From assembly GCF_004342285.1 (NCBI RefSeq), contig NZ_SMCV01000011.1:1-64000 (forward strand): a stretch of 64,000 nucleotides of DNA. Direction: 5' to 3'. This DNA comes from Klebsiella sp. BIGb0138 (GTDB lineage Bacteria > Pseudomonadota > Gammaproteobacteria > Enterobacterales > Enterobacteriaceae). The notes below the pieces were generated by a model. It was not told the DNA's origin. It saw only the letters and a list, made by a program, of their open reading frames with translations, and did not search any database. Position numbers and translations under genes: made by a program. This document shows, piece by piece, positions 27,598 through 36,342 of the stretch (position 1 is the first letter of the stretch; the number at the start of each line of letters is the position of its first letter).

Positions 27598-27624
27598 GGG
27601 TATCAATTTACGCCAGACTGAAAC

Positions 27625-30060
27625 TTATTTATTGTCCAGCGCGTAGGCAATCACGTAATCCCCACGGTCCGGAGACTGGCGGGCGCCGCCTGCCGAGATC
27701 AGAATGTACTGTTTACCGGTTGTCGGCGAGACATAGCTCATCGGCGTACCGCCGCTGCCAACCGGCAGACGGGCTTTCCACACTTCTTTGCCGCTTGAGG
27801 TATCGAAGGCGCGCAGATAATAGTCCTGTGTCCCGGCGATGAACACCAGTCCGCCCTGAGTAGCCAGCGTACCGCCCAGCGTGGGCATGCCAACCGGCAT
27901 CTGAACACGCATCTTGATACCAAACGGTCCGGTATCCTGTACCGTACCGGCCGGAACCTGCCAGACGATTTTCTGGGTCTTCAGATCGATAGCCGACAGC
28001 GTACCGAAAGGCGGTTTCTGGCATGGGATACCCAGCGGAGACATGAAACGATCTTTATTAACGCCATACGGCGTGCCTTTCAGCGGTACGGCCCCCATTC
28101 CGGTGTTGACCGACTCGCCGCCGTTGCTGGCTGCCGCCTGATTGTTGTCCTGCTTGATCATCTGTACCCACAGGCCAAGACGCATGTCGTTGACGAACAG
28201 GTACTGATTATTGGGGTCAATGGACATACTGCCCCAGTTCATGCCACCCAATGAGCCCGGGAAGCTCAGGGACTTATCGGTATCCGGCGCGGTGAACAGA
28301 CCATCATAACGCATCGATTTGAAGCTGATACGGCACATCAGCTGGTCGAACGGCGTTGCGCCCCACATATCCGATTCGGTCAGCTTGTCATTGCCAATCG
28401 ATGGCATGCCGACAGAGAACGGCTGCGTTTTAGAATACTGCTCGTGCGGAATCGTTCGGGTTTTGACCGGCAGTTCTTTGACTTCGGTCAGCGGCTTGCC
28501 GGTCAGACGGTCGAGCACAAAGATCTGTCCGGTTTTAGCGCCAATCACCACCGCCGGTTTGCTGGTGCCATCCTTCATCGGGAAGTCGATCAGGCTGGGC
28601 TGCATCGGCAGGTCGAAGTCCCACAGGTCGTTATGAACCGTCTGGTAAACCCACTTCTCTTTACCGGTGGTCGCATCGACGGCCAGCACGGACGCGCCAT
28701 ATTTGTGGTTGAGCGCGGTACGGTTGGCCCCCCACAGGTCAACGGATGAGCTACCCATCGGCATGAACACGGTATTCATCGCCGGATCGTAAGACATCGG
28801 GGCCCATGAGTTAGGCGTACTGCGGACGTAGGTCTGTCCCTCCTGCAGTTTGGCCGTAGGATCCTGGTTACCCGGGTCGAAGGCCCAGCGCATCTGACCG
28901 GTAATGACGTCGAAGCCACGAATGACGCCGCCAGGCATATCGGTTTGCACGTTATCGGCGACACGGCCGCCGACCACAACGGTGGTTCCGGCGAGAGTCG
29001 GGGCAGAGGTCAGCTGATATTTCGGATCGCTGGCGTCACCCAGACCGGCTTTCAGGTCAACGATGCCGTTATGACCAAAGGCGGAGCAAAACTCACCGTT
29101 ATCAGCATTGATGGCGACCAGGCGGGCATCGATGGTGTTCATCAGGATACGGCGCTGACAGGTGTCACCGGCGGCCAGCGTCGGCAGCGGTACCGGGGTA
29201 GAATCCGGCACGGTAGGCTGAACGATGGGCTGGGTGGCATCGAAATAAGCCAGACCGCGGCAGCGGTTCCATACCTGGGATTGGGCGTTGATTTCACGTT
29301 TCCAGATCTGCTTACCGCTGTTGGCGTCAACGGCAATCACGTTGTTATGCGGAGTACAGAGGAAAACTTTATCCCCCACCTGCAGCGGCGTTTGCTGATC
29401 TTCCGCGCCGTTCCCGCCAGGGCTGATCGGAATATCGCCGGTATGGAAAGTCCAGGCGACCTTCAGGTCTTTGACGTTGTTACGGTTAATCTGATCGAGT
29501 GCGACGAAGCGGTCACCGCCGGGGGTATTACCGTAGTTTTCCCAGTTTTTTTGCGCTTTATTTTGCTCAACCGGGATCAGCGGCAGCTCTTCCCCTTTGA
29601 AGGCGACGGTCGGGTGCGGTTGGAACATTTGAACGAAGGCGCCAAGCATGCCGGCGGCTAAGACAACCGCGAGGGTATAAGACAGCTTGCTGAAGCTGCT
29701 TTTGCCTTCGCGCTGACGCAGCGCAGGCCAGGTGGCAAAACCAAACAGCATAAAGCCGGTGGGAACCATCAGACGGGAGACCAGCGGCCAGAAATCCCAG
29801 CCGGCATCAAATAACGCCCAAATCAGCGTCCCCAGAAAAACCAGAATGAACCACACCACAGCAGAGGATTTACTGCGGAAATACTGGACGGCAGAGAAGA
29901 GCATCACTATGCCGGCAATAAGAAAATACCCGCTACCGCCGAGAGAGAGCAGTTTTCCCCCTTCAATGGCAAAGAACAGGCCGCTAAGACTTAGCGCCAC
30001 CCCTAATATACAGCACCATATCCTGAGCACAGGGCTCGGCCGGTCGTGTAATCCAGACAT
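27625..30060 (-). CDS. Membrane-bound PQQ-dependent dehydrogenase, Gcd/quinate family (copy 2)
   Basis: An 811-residue paralogue of the convergent gene. The start at 30060 (MSGLHDRPSPVLRIW) has GGAGAG upstream; the 56-codon extension above it lacks membrane or motif character. Five N-terminal helices precede the PQQ propeller. The active-site stretch HNDLWDFDLPMQPSL is close to E. coli Gcd, and AKTGQIFVLDRLTG retains the PQQ-contacting lysine. The Gcd His262 position is again not His (CRGLAYFD). It oxidises an unknown aldose, polyol or cyclic acid to feed the respiratory chain. Confidence 0.85.
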   Translation of the reverse strand: MSGLHDRPSPVLRIWCCILGVALSLSGLFFAIEGGKLLSLGGSGYFLIAGIVMLFSAVQYFRSKSSAVVWFILVFLGTLIWALFDAGWDFWPLVSRLMVPTGFMLFGFATWPALRQREGKSSFSKLSYTLAVVLAAGMLGAFVQMFQPHPTVAFKGEELPLIPVEQNKAQKNWENYGNTPGGDRFVALDQINRNNVKDLKVAWTFHTGDIPISPGGNGAEDQQTPLQVGDKVFLCTPHNNVIAVDANSGKQIWKREINAQSQVWNRCRGLAYFDATQPIVQPTVPDSTPVPLPTLAAGDTCQRRILMNTIDARLVAINADNGEFCSAFGHNGIVDLKAGLGDASDPKYQLTSAPTLAGTTVVVGGRVADNVQTDMPGGVIRGFDVITGQMRWAFDPGNQDPTAKLQEGQTYVRSTPNSWAPMSYDPAMNTVFMPMGSSSVDLWGANRTALNHKYGASVLAVDATTGKEKWVYQTVHNDLWDFDLPMQPSLIDFPMKDGTSKPAVVIGAKTGQIFVLDRLTGKPLTEVKELPVKTRTIPHEQYSKTQPFSVGMPSIGNDKLTESDMWGATPFDQLMCRISFKSMRYDGLFTAPDTDKSLSFPGSLGGMNWGSMSIDPNNQYLFVNDMRLGLWVQMIKQDNNQAAASNGGESVNTGMGAVPLKGTPYGVNKDRFMSPLGIPCQKPPFGTLSAIDLKTQKIVWQVPAGTVQDTGPFGIKMRVQMPVGMPTLGGTLATQGGLVFIAGTQDYYLRAFDTSSGKEVWKARLPVGSGGTPMSYVSPTTGKQYILISAGGARQSPDRGDYVIAYALDNK

Positions 30061-30486
30061 GCAGGAACTCTCCGAAAAAAGCGTGATAGTTGTTACAAGG
30101 TCATGCCGGCCGGTGTCTTCTGTAGAAACAAGAACAACGACCTCAGCATAATCATTCAGCACGGCATTGTACCACCTGGTTCGTTTCAGTGTTAACCACC
30201 CATGCTTTTTAAACCATTTTTTTAACAAATTTGTACAATCGTCGTTAAAAGACCCTTTTAAAACGATCTGAACAGCGGGAGGAAAACCTGAAACCAGCGT
30301 CAGTTAACCGAATGGTCTGCAGATGGCGTCTGCGGGATCACAACAGCGGAAGAGGGGATATGACGTCTGTTCGTTTGCGCCGCTGTTGATACGAAGGTTG
30401 CGCGGACTTGTCCCCGGCGCGGGATATGCTTTAATTACCCTGACTGCGATTTCCGCATCATGTTGAACCGAAAAGGAGTTCATTAA
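30061..30486. other. Intergenic region between PQQ dehydrogenase and ivy, 426 bp
   Basis: Divergent spacer. It contains an imperfect dyad CGTTAAAAG-ACCC-TTTTAAAACG near 30243-30265, perhaps an operator for the dehydrogenase. The in-frame extension of the dehydrogenase through this region is judged non-coding. Nothing else identified. Confidence 0.35.
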
Positions 30487-30933
30487 ATGAAGAAAACCCT
30501 GATTATCTCGTTGCTGTCCGTCATGGCTTTTTCAGCCTGCGCCGGGAGTGAATTAACGGTCAGCGGTCTGGCGAAAAATAGACAGACTCACGCCCTGTTT
30601 GCGCAGATGACGCAACACCACACGCTACCAGATTGGGTTGTCCAGGGGGGCACTTCATCGCAGGCGCAGAACGTGACCATTGGCGGCGTCCGCTATGTCG
30701 TTCTCCAGTCCTGCAAGCCGCATGACTGCGCGTCACAAAGTATTGCGGTGCTCTATTCTCAGGAGGCGCAAAAAATGACCGGCGTCTTTTCCGTGAGCGC
30801 TGAGGACGGCGCTGAGCAGAAACTCAGCTGGCTGAATGTTCCCGATGAGCTTTCGATAGACGGTAAAACGGTGCTTTTTGCCGCGCTGAGCGGCAGTCTG
30901 GATAACCATCCGGAGAGTTTTCACTTTAAATAA
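30487..30933 (+). CDS. ivy: Ivy, inhibitor of vertebrate C-type lysozyme
   Basis: A 148-residue periplasmic protein with signal peptide MKKTLIISLLSVMAFSACA and the diagnostic loop CKPHDC (Cys76-Cys81), which inserts into the lysozyme active site. The C-terminal LSIDGKTVLFAALSGSLDNH, then PESFHFK, matches E. coli Ivy closely. It protects peptidoglycan from host lysozyme. Monocistronic, convergent with the sigma-factor gene. A lipobox-like FSAC is present, but position -3 (Phe) is atypical, so a soluble periplasmic form is more likely. Confidence 0.9.
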   Translation: MKKTLIISLLSVMAFSACAGSELTVSGLAKNRQTHALFAQMTQHHTLPDWVVQGGTSSQAQNVTIGGVRYVVLQSCKPHDCASQSIAVLYSQEAQKMTGVFSVSAEDGAEQKLSWLNVPDELSIDGKTVLFAALSGSLDNHPESFHFK

Positions 30934-31061
30934 TCCGCCGGCTTGAGGGGCAATCCGCGCCGGGGTTTTAGTCGCCGCTGGCTGAACAGGCGCCTGCCGC
31001 CGATTTTCCGCGGCGGCCGGTGCCTCAACGACGGGCAAGGCTGGCGCGCCTGTCCCGCCCG

Positions 31062-31916
31062 TTATGCTTCAACGGCGATGCGTAACTTTTTCATCGCATT
31101 TTGCTCCAGCTGACGCACCCGTTCCGCCGATATCCCGTAGCGTTCCGCCAGTTCGTGCAGCGTGGCTTTACTGTCTTCATCCAGCCAGCGCGCGCGGATA
31201 ATCTCCTGGCTGCGCGGATCCAGATTCTGCAGGGCATCTTCCAGACGGTGGCTCGCCCGATCTTCCCAGCTGTGCTCTTCGAGCGCTTCGGCAAAATCGG
31301 AAGACGTATCCTGCAGATAGAGAGCAGGGGCCGTGGCATGGCTCTGCGCATCATCATCGGGATCCCGATCGAAAGCCATATCCTGTGCCGCCAGACGTGA
31401 TTCCATCTCCTGGACATCTTTCGCTGATACACCCAGCTCCCGGGCGACCATCTCTATTTCATCATGATTGAACCAGCCAGAACGCTGCTTAGCCTTTCTC
31501 AGATTAAAGAAAAGCTTGCGCTGGGCTTTAGTCGTCGCCACTTTAACGATGCGCCAGTTACGCAGCACGTACTCGTGGATCTCGGACTTGATCCAGTGTA
31601 CGGCGAACGACACCAGCCTGACTCCGACGTCAGGGTCGAAACGGCGTACGGCTTTCATCAGCCCGATGTTGCCTTCCTGGATCAGATCGGCCTGCGGTAA
31701 CCCGTATCCGGAATAATGCCGCGCAACGTGAATCACGAAGCGCAGGTGTGACAAAATCAGGCTTTTCGCCGCATCGAGGTCGTTATTATCCCGCAGATTA
31801 CGCGCGAGATTTTGCTCTTCATCGAGCGATAACATTGGGCAGGCGTGGGCCGCCCGAATATAGGCATCGAGGTTGCCAACCGGAACTAACGCTAAGTTAG
31901 ACATTTCTTTCGTCAT
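31062..31916 (-). CDS. Sigma-32 paralogue (second RpoH-like heat-shock sigma factor)
   Basis: 284 residues, the same length as E. coli RpoH. The start at 31916 ([20 protein letters not shown]) is preceded by GAGGA. Regions 2.1-2.4 are near-identical to RpoH, including the RpoH box [10 protein letters not shown] (132-141) and the region-2.1 residues Leu47, Ala50, Lys51 and Ile54 that in E. coli RpoH mediate SRP/FtsH-dependent control. The HTH of region 4.2 is at 252-273. Differences concentrate in region 3 (about 183-232). It is not in the ftsYEX-rpoH context. It should direct transcription from sigma-32-type promoters, with specificity unknown. Confidence 0.9.
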   Translation of the reverse strand: MTKEMSNLALVPVGNLDAYIRAAHACPMLSLDEEQNLARNLRDNNDLDAAKSLILSHLRFVIHVARHYSGYGLPQADLIQEGNIGLMKAVRRFDPDVGVRLVSFAVHWIKSEIHEYVLRNWRIVKVATTKAQRKLFFNLRKAKQRSGWFNHDEIEMVARELGVSAKDVQEMESRLAAQDMAFDRDPDDDAQSHATAPALYLQDTSSDFAEALEEHSWEDRASHRLEDALQNLDPRSQEIIRARWLDEDSKATLHELAERYGISAERVRQLEQNAMKKLRIAVEA

Positions 31917-32055
31917 GCAGATCCTCACAGTCAGGGATAGCGCAGTCCGTCTGACGAACTGCGGTGTCTAAGTCGATAGGGTATTGGGATTGTAGGGCGT
32001 GTCGGATCTAAGACAAACATCTTATCCACAAGTTCACCTTGTTTACGTGAATATT

Positions 32056-32087
32056 TTATACATATATCAACTATTTGATATGTATAA
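32056..32087. promoter_or_regulatory. AT-rich dyad between sigma paralogue and mechanosensitive channel
   Basis: In the 329-bp divergent gap 31917-32245, TTATACATATATCAA (32056-32070) mirrors TTGATATGTATAA (32075-32087), identical except for an extra AT in the left arm. A plausible operator at the mscS-side promoter. The rest of the gap holds a short CGCAGT/ACTGCG dyad near the sigma gene and no other gene. Confidence 0.4.
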
Positions 32088-32245
32088 ATTTATTTCCTTA
32101 TAACTACCGGAGAGGTGGGCGGAGGGGAGCGCTGTATCGTTTGCCATCCGCAATGGCCGAGGAGACGGGCCGGTTTCGCCGGGCGAGGGCTTGCGCTAAA
32201 ATCACGCCACTAGCAGAATATATAGCCGGAAATAAGCAGAAAAAT

Positions 32246-33391
32246 ATGATGCACTATTTTAGGGATAATGATTTATACCAGCATTTGCACGACATGGTAT
32301 GGAATAGCGATATACCGGTGCTGCGGGTGATTGCAATCTTTATTCTTTTACACTGCGTGGCCCACTACCTGGTTTTGCCGTATCTCGATCGCAAAGTCGC
32401 CAGGAAAAAAACATCAAAACTGACGATAATTACCCATCATCACTTCTTTCATCGCATGGTCTTAACCCTGCAAGGGGCAGTGCTGGCCGCCCAGCTGTCA
32501 TTCATTGTCAACCCACACCATGAAATACTGGCGTGGATCCTGACCGGCGCGCGGATCTGGACCCTGACATTTGCGCTGCTCGCGTTTTATGCCTTTATTG
32601 ATGTTATCTGCGATTTACTCAAAACGAACCTGCAGTTTAAGGGCTTGCCTTATCACGGCCTTCAGCAAAGCCTCAAGCTGGTGGGGGCGGTGATCTATAT
32701 TATTTTACTTATTTCGCTGCTGGTGGATAAATCGCCGCTCATTCTGTTCAGTGGCTTAAGCGCCATTGCGGCGGTGCTTTTATTAGTCTTTAAAGACCCG
32801 CTCCTGGGGCTGGTCGCCGGGATACAGCTTGCCGCAAATGATATGCTGCAGCCGGGAGACTGGATTGAACTGGATTCCCTTGGTGCCAATGGCTCCGTCC
32901 AGGATATCGGGCTGACGACGGTCAAGGTGCTAAATTTTGACAATACCATCACCACGATCCCGACCTATACCCTGGTTTCCGGCTCGTTTAAAAACTGGCG
33001 CTATATGGTGGAGCATGGCGCCAGACGCATCCAGCGCACGATTAATGTCGATATCGCCACGGTACGCATCCTGAGCCCTGAGGGGAAACAGGCGATCGTT
33101 AATCATGGCGCATTAGCGCCGCTGATGGCCGCTGACTCAGCGGCGGAAACCAATATCGAACTGTTTCAGGAATACGCTAAAGCCTGGCTGGCGCAGCATC
33201 CCGCTATCAGAACGGACATGACGCTGATGGTCAGACAGCTGCAGTCCACCACCTACGGTTTGCCGGTCGAGTTTTATGCCTTTGCCAGCCAGACCGAGTG
33301 GATCGCCTTTGAGAAACTACAGAGTGCGATCTTTTCTCACCTGATGGGCGTCATCTCGTTGTTTGATCTGAAGATCCATCAGCTTTCATGA
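32246..33391 (+). CDS. YbdG-like mechanosensitive channel (MscS family)
   Basis: About 381 residues from ATG 32246 (a second ATG follows immediately); the upstream in-frame extension looks non-coding. Several N-terminal helices precede the pore helix and MscS beta-domain: VFKDPLLGLVAGIQLAANDM, then LQPGDWIELDSLGANGSVQD and KVLNFDNTITTIPTYTLVSGS. This organisation and sequence resemble E. coli YbdG, a miniconductance channel acting in hypo-osmotic shock. Ribosome site weak. Neighbours are other envelope-stress genes. Confidence 0.82.
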   Translation: MMHYFRDNDLYQHLHDMVWNSDIPVLRVIAIFILLHCVAHYLVLPYLDRKVARKKTSKLTIITHHHFFHRMVLTLQGAVLAAQLSFIVNPHHEILAWILTGARIWTLTFALLAFYAFIDVICDLLKTNLQFKGLPYHGLQQSLKLVGAVIYIILLISLLVDKSPLILFSGLSAIAAVLLLVFKDPLLGLVAGIQLAANDMLQPGDWIELDSLGANGSVQDIGLTTVKVLNFDNTITTIPTYTLVSGSFKNWRYMVEHGARRIQRTINVDIATVRILSPEGKQAIVNHGALAPLMAADSAAETNIELFQEYAKAWLAQHPAIRTDMTLMVRQLQSTTYGLPVEFYAFASQTEWIAFEKLQSAIFSHLMGVISLFDLKIHQLS

Positions 33392-33556
33392 GCACATAGC
33401 ATCCCGTTATTACACCTTCTGCTACGCTTAAAGCGGATTTCACCCGCGGCAAGTCAGGAGGGGGAAACGCCTGATTGCTGGCGCGCAAAACAGGCCCGGC
33501 GCACCGGTAAGCGGGTCAGTAATATGAGAAGATGTCTTATTTAAGGACGTTATAAA

Positions 33557-34474
33557 ATGATTGTGCGCCCACCGCAACACTGGTTTATTCGCCTGTTTAC
33601 CTGGCATGGCTCCGTACTCTCAAATATTATTTTCCGCCTGTGCCTCAATGTTGGCATGTCCATCATCGCCATTATTTTGTTTCAATGGTACGAACAGCTC
33701 GGCATTCACCTGACGGTCGCGCCGTTCAGCCTGTTAGGGATTGCCATTGCCATCTTTTTGGGTTTCCGCAATAACGCCACCTACAGTCGTTTTGTTGAGG
33801 CTCGGGCATTATGGGGCTCGCTGGTTATTTCTCAGCGCAACATTATGCGGCAGTTTATGAATTTACTCCCGGAGGAAAAGGCGCTGCATAACATCATTGC
33901 GGATTATCTGATAGCCTTCAGCTGGAGTCTTAAGAACCAGCTGCGCAATAATGAAGCCTCTTATGAGGTTTACCGCATTCTCCCCAAAAGCGTGTTTATG
34001 CAGGTAATGTACAGCCCGTTCCCGACCAATAAAATCCTGTGGCTGCTGGGAAATGAGATTGGCGAGCTGCGCCGGAAGGGGGCGATCAGCGATATCAATT
34101 TCAATCTGCTCAATGACAGCATTAACGAACTGGCTCATGTGCAGGGCGGCTGTGAACGAATTGCCAACACCCCGGTCCCTTTCGCCTACACGCTGATTCT
34201 GCAGCGTACGGTCTATCTTTTTTGCACGCTCTTGCCCTTTGCGCTGGTAAGCGACCTCCATTATATGACGCCCTTTGTTTCCGTATTTATTTCCTACGCC
34301 TTTCTATCGTGGGATGCCCTGGCGGAACAGCTTGAACGGCCTTTTGGCACCGATCCCAACGACCTGCCGCTCAACGCTATCTGCAACACCATCGAACGTA
34401 ACCTTGTGGATATGACCCGACAGAAACCTCTACCACCGATACATCAACCCGATCGTTATTTTAATCTGACATAA
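33557..34474 (+). CDS. Bestrophin-family channel (YneE/KpBest type)
   Basis: A 305-residue protein of the bestrophin/UPF0187 family, an inner-membrane pentameric ion channel. Typical N-terminal MIVRPPQHWFIRLFTWHGSV and the GFRNNATYSRFVEARALWGS block, plus the C-terminal ERPFGTDPNDLPLNAICNTI, match bacterial bestrophins. The K. pneumoniae homologue KpBest has been structurally characterised as a cation-conducting channel; whether this gene is that exact protein cannot be told here. It has a TAAGGACGTT ribosome region. Confidence 0.88.
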   Translation: MIVRPPQHWFIRLFTWHGSVLSNIIFRLCLNVGMSIIAIILFQWYEQLGIHLTVAPFSLLGIAIAIFLGFRNNATYSRFVEARALWGSLVISQRNIMRQFMNLLPEEKALHNIIADYLIAFSWSLKNQLRNNEASYEVYRILPKSVFMQVMYSPFPTNKILWLLGNEIGELRRKGAISDINFNLLNDSINELAHVQGGCERIANTPVPFAYTLILQRTVYLFCTLLPFALVSDLHYMTPFVSVFISYAFLSWDALAEQLERPFGTDPNDLPLNAICNTIERNLVDMTRQKPLPPIHQPDRYFNLT

Positions 34475-34541
34475 CCACGCTCTCCGGCCCCTCATTCCGA
34501 GGCGGCCAGCGGGTAGGGAGAGCCAATCATGGAGATACATT

Positions 34542-35111
34542 ATGCTAAATTTTGACCGTCGTACTCCTCAACTTCTGAGTGAAGAGATACTCAAAAAACA
34601 GCGCGGCGTTTTGCTGGTGGTTGCCTTCCTGTTACTGGTTGGCGGACTTATGTGCCTGGTCAATCCGTTTGCCACCGGGACCGTATTGAGCATTTTCGTC
34701 GGCGTTCTGCTGATGTTGAGCGGCGCGGGATTGATCGTTGGCATGTTTGCCAACCGCGCGCAAAACACCTGGCCTACGATCGGCGGTATTCTGCTTGGTA
34801 TCGCCTATCTACTCTTTGGCTATGTTTTTATCACCAGCCCGCTGGCGGGGATTCTGGCGCTAGCGGTGTATCTGGCGGTGCTGTTTGCTTTTGGCGGTAT
34901 CGCGCGCCTGGTCGCGGGGTATGTACATCGCGGGCTGCCGGGAAACTGGCTGCAGTTTGTCATCGGTATTCTCGATCTGGTCATTGCCTGGACGCTGATC
35001 GGTTCAGGGCCGGAAGCTTCGGTGACGCTGGTCACCGCGATTGTGGGGATTGAGATGCTGGTGAGTTCTTTCGGCTTGTTCCAGGCCGCCAGCCTGTTTA
35101 AACGCGGTTAA
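34542..35111 (+). CDS. hdeD: HdeD-like acid-resistance membrane protein
   Basis: A 189-residue, six-helix DUF308 protein. GWLQ-type loops and the C-terminal LVTAIVGIEMLVSSFGLFQA resemble E. coli HdeD, which contributes to acid resistance at high cell density. No hdeA/hdeB gene is adjacent. GGAGATACATT precedes the ATG. It is convergent with the bd-oxidase operon across a strong shared hairpin. Confidence 0.87.
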   Translation: MLNFDRRTPQLLSEEILKKQRGVLLVVAFLLLVGGLMCLVNPFATGTVLSIFVGVLLMLSGAGLIVGMFANRAQNTWPTIGGILLGIAYLLFGYVFITSPLAGILALAVYLAVLFAFGGIARLVAGYVHRGLPGNWLQFVIGILDLVIAWTLIGSGPEASVTLVTAIVGIEMLVSSFGLFQAASLFKRG

Positions 35112-35128
35112 GCGCGGCGGGTAAAAAA

Positions 35129-35152
35129 ACCGGGCTACCTGGGTAGCCCGGT
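35129..35152. terminator. Bidirectional terminator between hdeD and the bd-oxidase operon
   Basis: Perfect stem ACCGGGCTACC / GGTAGCCCGGT. Seven A residues precede it, so the leftward oxidase transcript ends in a T-run; rightward it is followed by CTGTTCTT. Confidence 0.87.
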
Positions 35153-35158
35153 CTGTTC

Positions 35159-35305
35159 TTAGTGTGTTCTCATGCCGGCGGCGGCCATCAGCAGCTTAAA
35201 CAGCGTCGCCACCACTCCCAGCGCCAGCACGCTGGCCGCCCAGATAATGACCATCCACATCAGCTTTTTCCAGAACGGGCGAGGCGTTTCGTTTTCGCTG
35301 TTCAT
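35159..35305 (-). CDS. DUF2474 small subunit of the bd-type oxidase
   Basis: A 48-residue single-helix protein, too short for usual gene cut-offs: MNSENETPRPFWKKLMWMVI, then IWAASVLALGVVATLFKLLM and a short tail. Start 35305 with GGAG 9-12 nt upstream. The WKKLxWxxxIWxxSVLALGVVA pattern is that of the DUF2474/CydX-like peptides encoded after cydB in cyanide-insensitive oxidase operons, where such peptides stabilise the complex. It begins 26 nt downstream of cydB and ends 7 nt before the terminator. Confidence 0.85.
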   Translation of the reverse strand: MNSENETPRPFWKKLMWMVIIWAASVLALGVVATLFKLLMAAAGMRTH

Positions 35306-35331
35306 AGCCGTGTTCTCCGTTGACGTATGCA

Positions 35332-36342
35332 TCAATGATAGCCCTCATCAGGTTTGATTTTGCCGCGGAAAACATAATAGCTCCAGCAGGTGTACATCAG
35401 AATGACCGGGATAATCAGCAATCCCCCCACCAGCATAAAGCCCTGGCTCTGCGGCGGAGAGGCGGCCTGCCAGATAGAGATCGACGGCGGAATAATATTT
35501 GGCCAGATGCTAATCCCGAGGCCGGTAAAGCCAAGGAAGATCAGTCCGAGGGTCAGCATAAAGGGACCATAGCTTGCCCGGCGGTTATAGGCGCTGCGGA
35601 CAATACCCCAGCAGCAAACGAGGACCAGCAACGGTACCGGCAGGAACAGGATGATATTCGGCAGGCTGAACCAGCGGCTGGCGATGTCCGAATGGGTTAA
35701 CGGCGTCCAGATGCTGATAATGGCGATAATGGCCAGCAGCCCCAGCGTCAACGGGATCGCCAGTTCGGACATCCGGCGATGCAGCGCCCCTTCGGTTTTC
35801 ATAATGAGCCAGGTACAGCCAAGCAAGGCGTAAGCCGCAACCAGACCGACCCCGCAGAACAGCGGGAAGGGCGCCAGCCACACCAGCGCAGAGCCGCTAT
35901 ATTCCCGCCCGGTAACGCTCAACCCGTTCAGCAAGGTGCCGACGGCAATGCCCTGGCTGAAGGTGGCAATGATGGAGCCGGCGATAAACGCTTTATCCCA
36001 GATATGCCGATGTTCAGGCGTCGCTTTAAAGCGAAACTCAAAGGCCACGCCGCGGAAGATCAGGCCCAGCAGCATCGCGGTTAACGGAATACTCAGCGCG
36101 TCGATAATCACGGCATAAGCCAGCGGGAAGGCGCCAAACAGCGCCGCGCCGCCCAGCACCATCCAGGTTTCGTTACCATCCCACACCGGGGCGACGGTAT
36201 TCATCATCATATCGCGGTCGGTTTCATCTTTATTAAACGGGAAGAGAATACCAATCCCGAGGTCGAAGCCGTCCATCACGATATACATCAACGTGGCGAA
36301 GACAATGATGACGAACCAGATAATTGACAGATCGATACCCAT
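35332..36342 (-). CDS. cydB: Cytochrome bd-type ubiquinol oxidase subunit II (CIO type)
   Basis: A 336-residue CydB/CioB protein: MDGFDLGIG near residues 24-32, VWDGNETWMVLGG around 53-65, and GRExSGSALVW are conserved blocks. It is shorter than E. coli CydB (379), as expected for the cyanide-insensitive branch. Its ATG overlaps the subunit I stop by one base (TAATG), so translation is coupled. It partners with subunit I and the DUF2474 peptide in the inner membrane. Confidence 0.9.
   Translation of the reverse strand: MGIDLSIIWFVIIVFATLMYIVMDGFDLGIGILFPFNKDETDRDMMMNTVAPVWDGNETWMVLGGAALFGAFPLAYAVIIDALSIPLTAMLLGLIFRGVAFEFRFKATPEHRHIWDKAFIAGSIIATFSQGIAVGTLLNGLSVTGREYSGSALVWLAPFPLFCGVGLVAAYALLGCTWLIMKTEGALHRRMSELAIPLTLGLLAIIAIISIWTPLTHSDIASRWFSLPNIILFLPVPLLVLVCCWGIVRSAYNRRASYGPFMLTLGLIFLGFTGLGISIWPNIIPPSISIWQAASPPQSQGFMLVGGLLIIPVILMYTCWSYYVFRGKIKPDEGYH

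Noticed and set aside
28945-29661. 238-codon plus-strand frame opposite PQQ dehydrogenase copy 2
   Set aside because: Mirror of the conserved propeller coding sequence; no ribosome site and no independent motifs.
30061-30228. 56-codon N-terminal extension of PQQ dehydrogenase copy 2
   Set aside because: No membrane helix or signal before Met57, which has its own GGAGAG; the extension covers likely promoter DNA.
35022-35035. GTGAC-GCTG-GTCAC inside hdeD resembling matS
   Set aside because: The spacer is four bases instead of three, so it does not fit GTGACRNYGTCAC, and it lies within a coding region.
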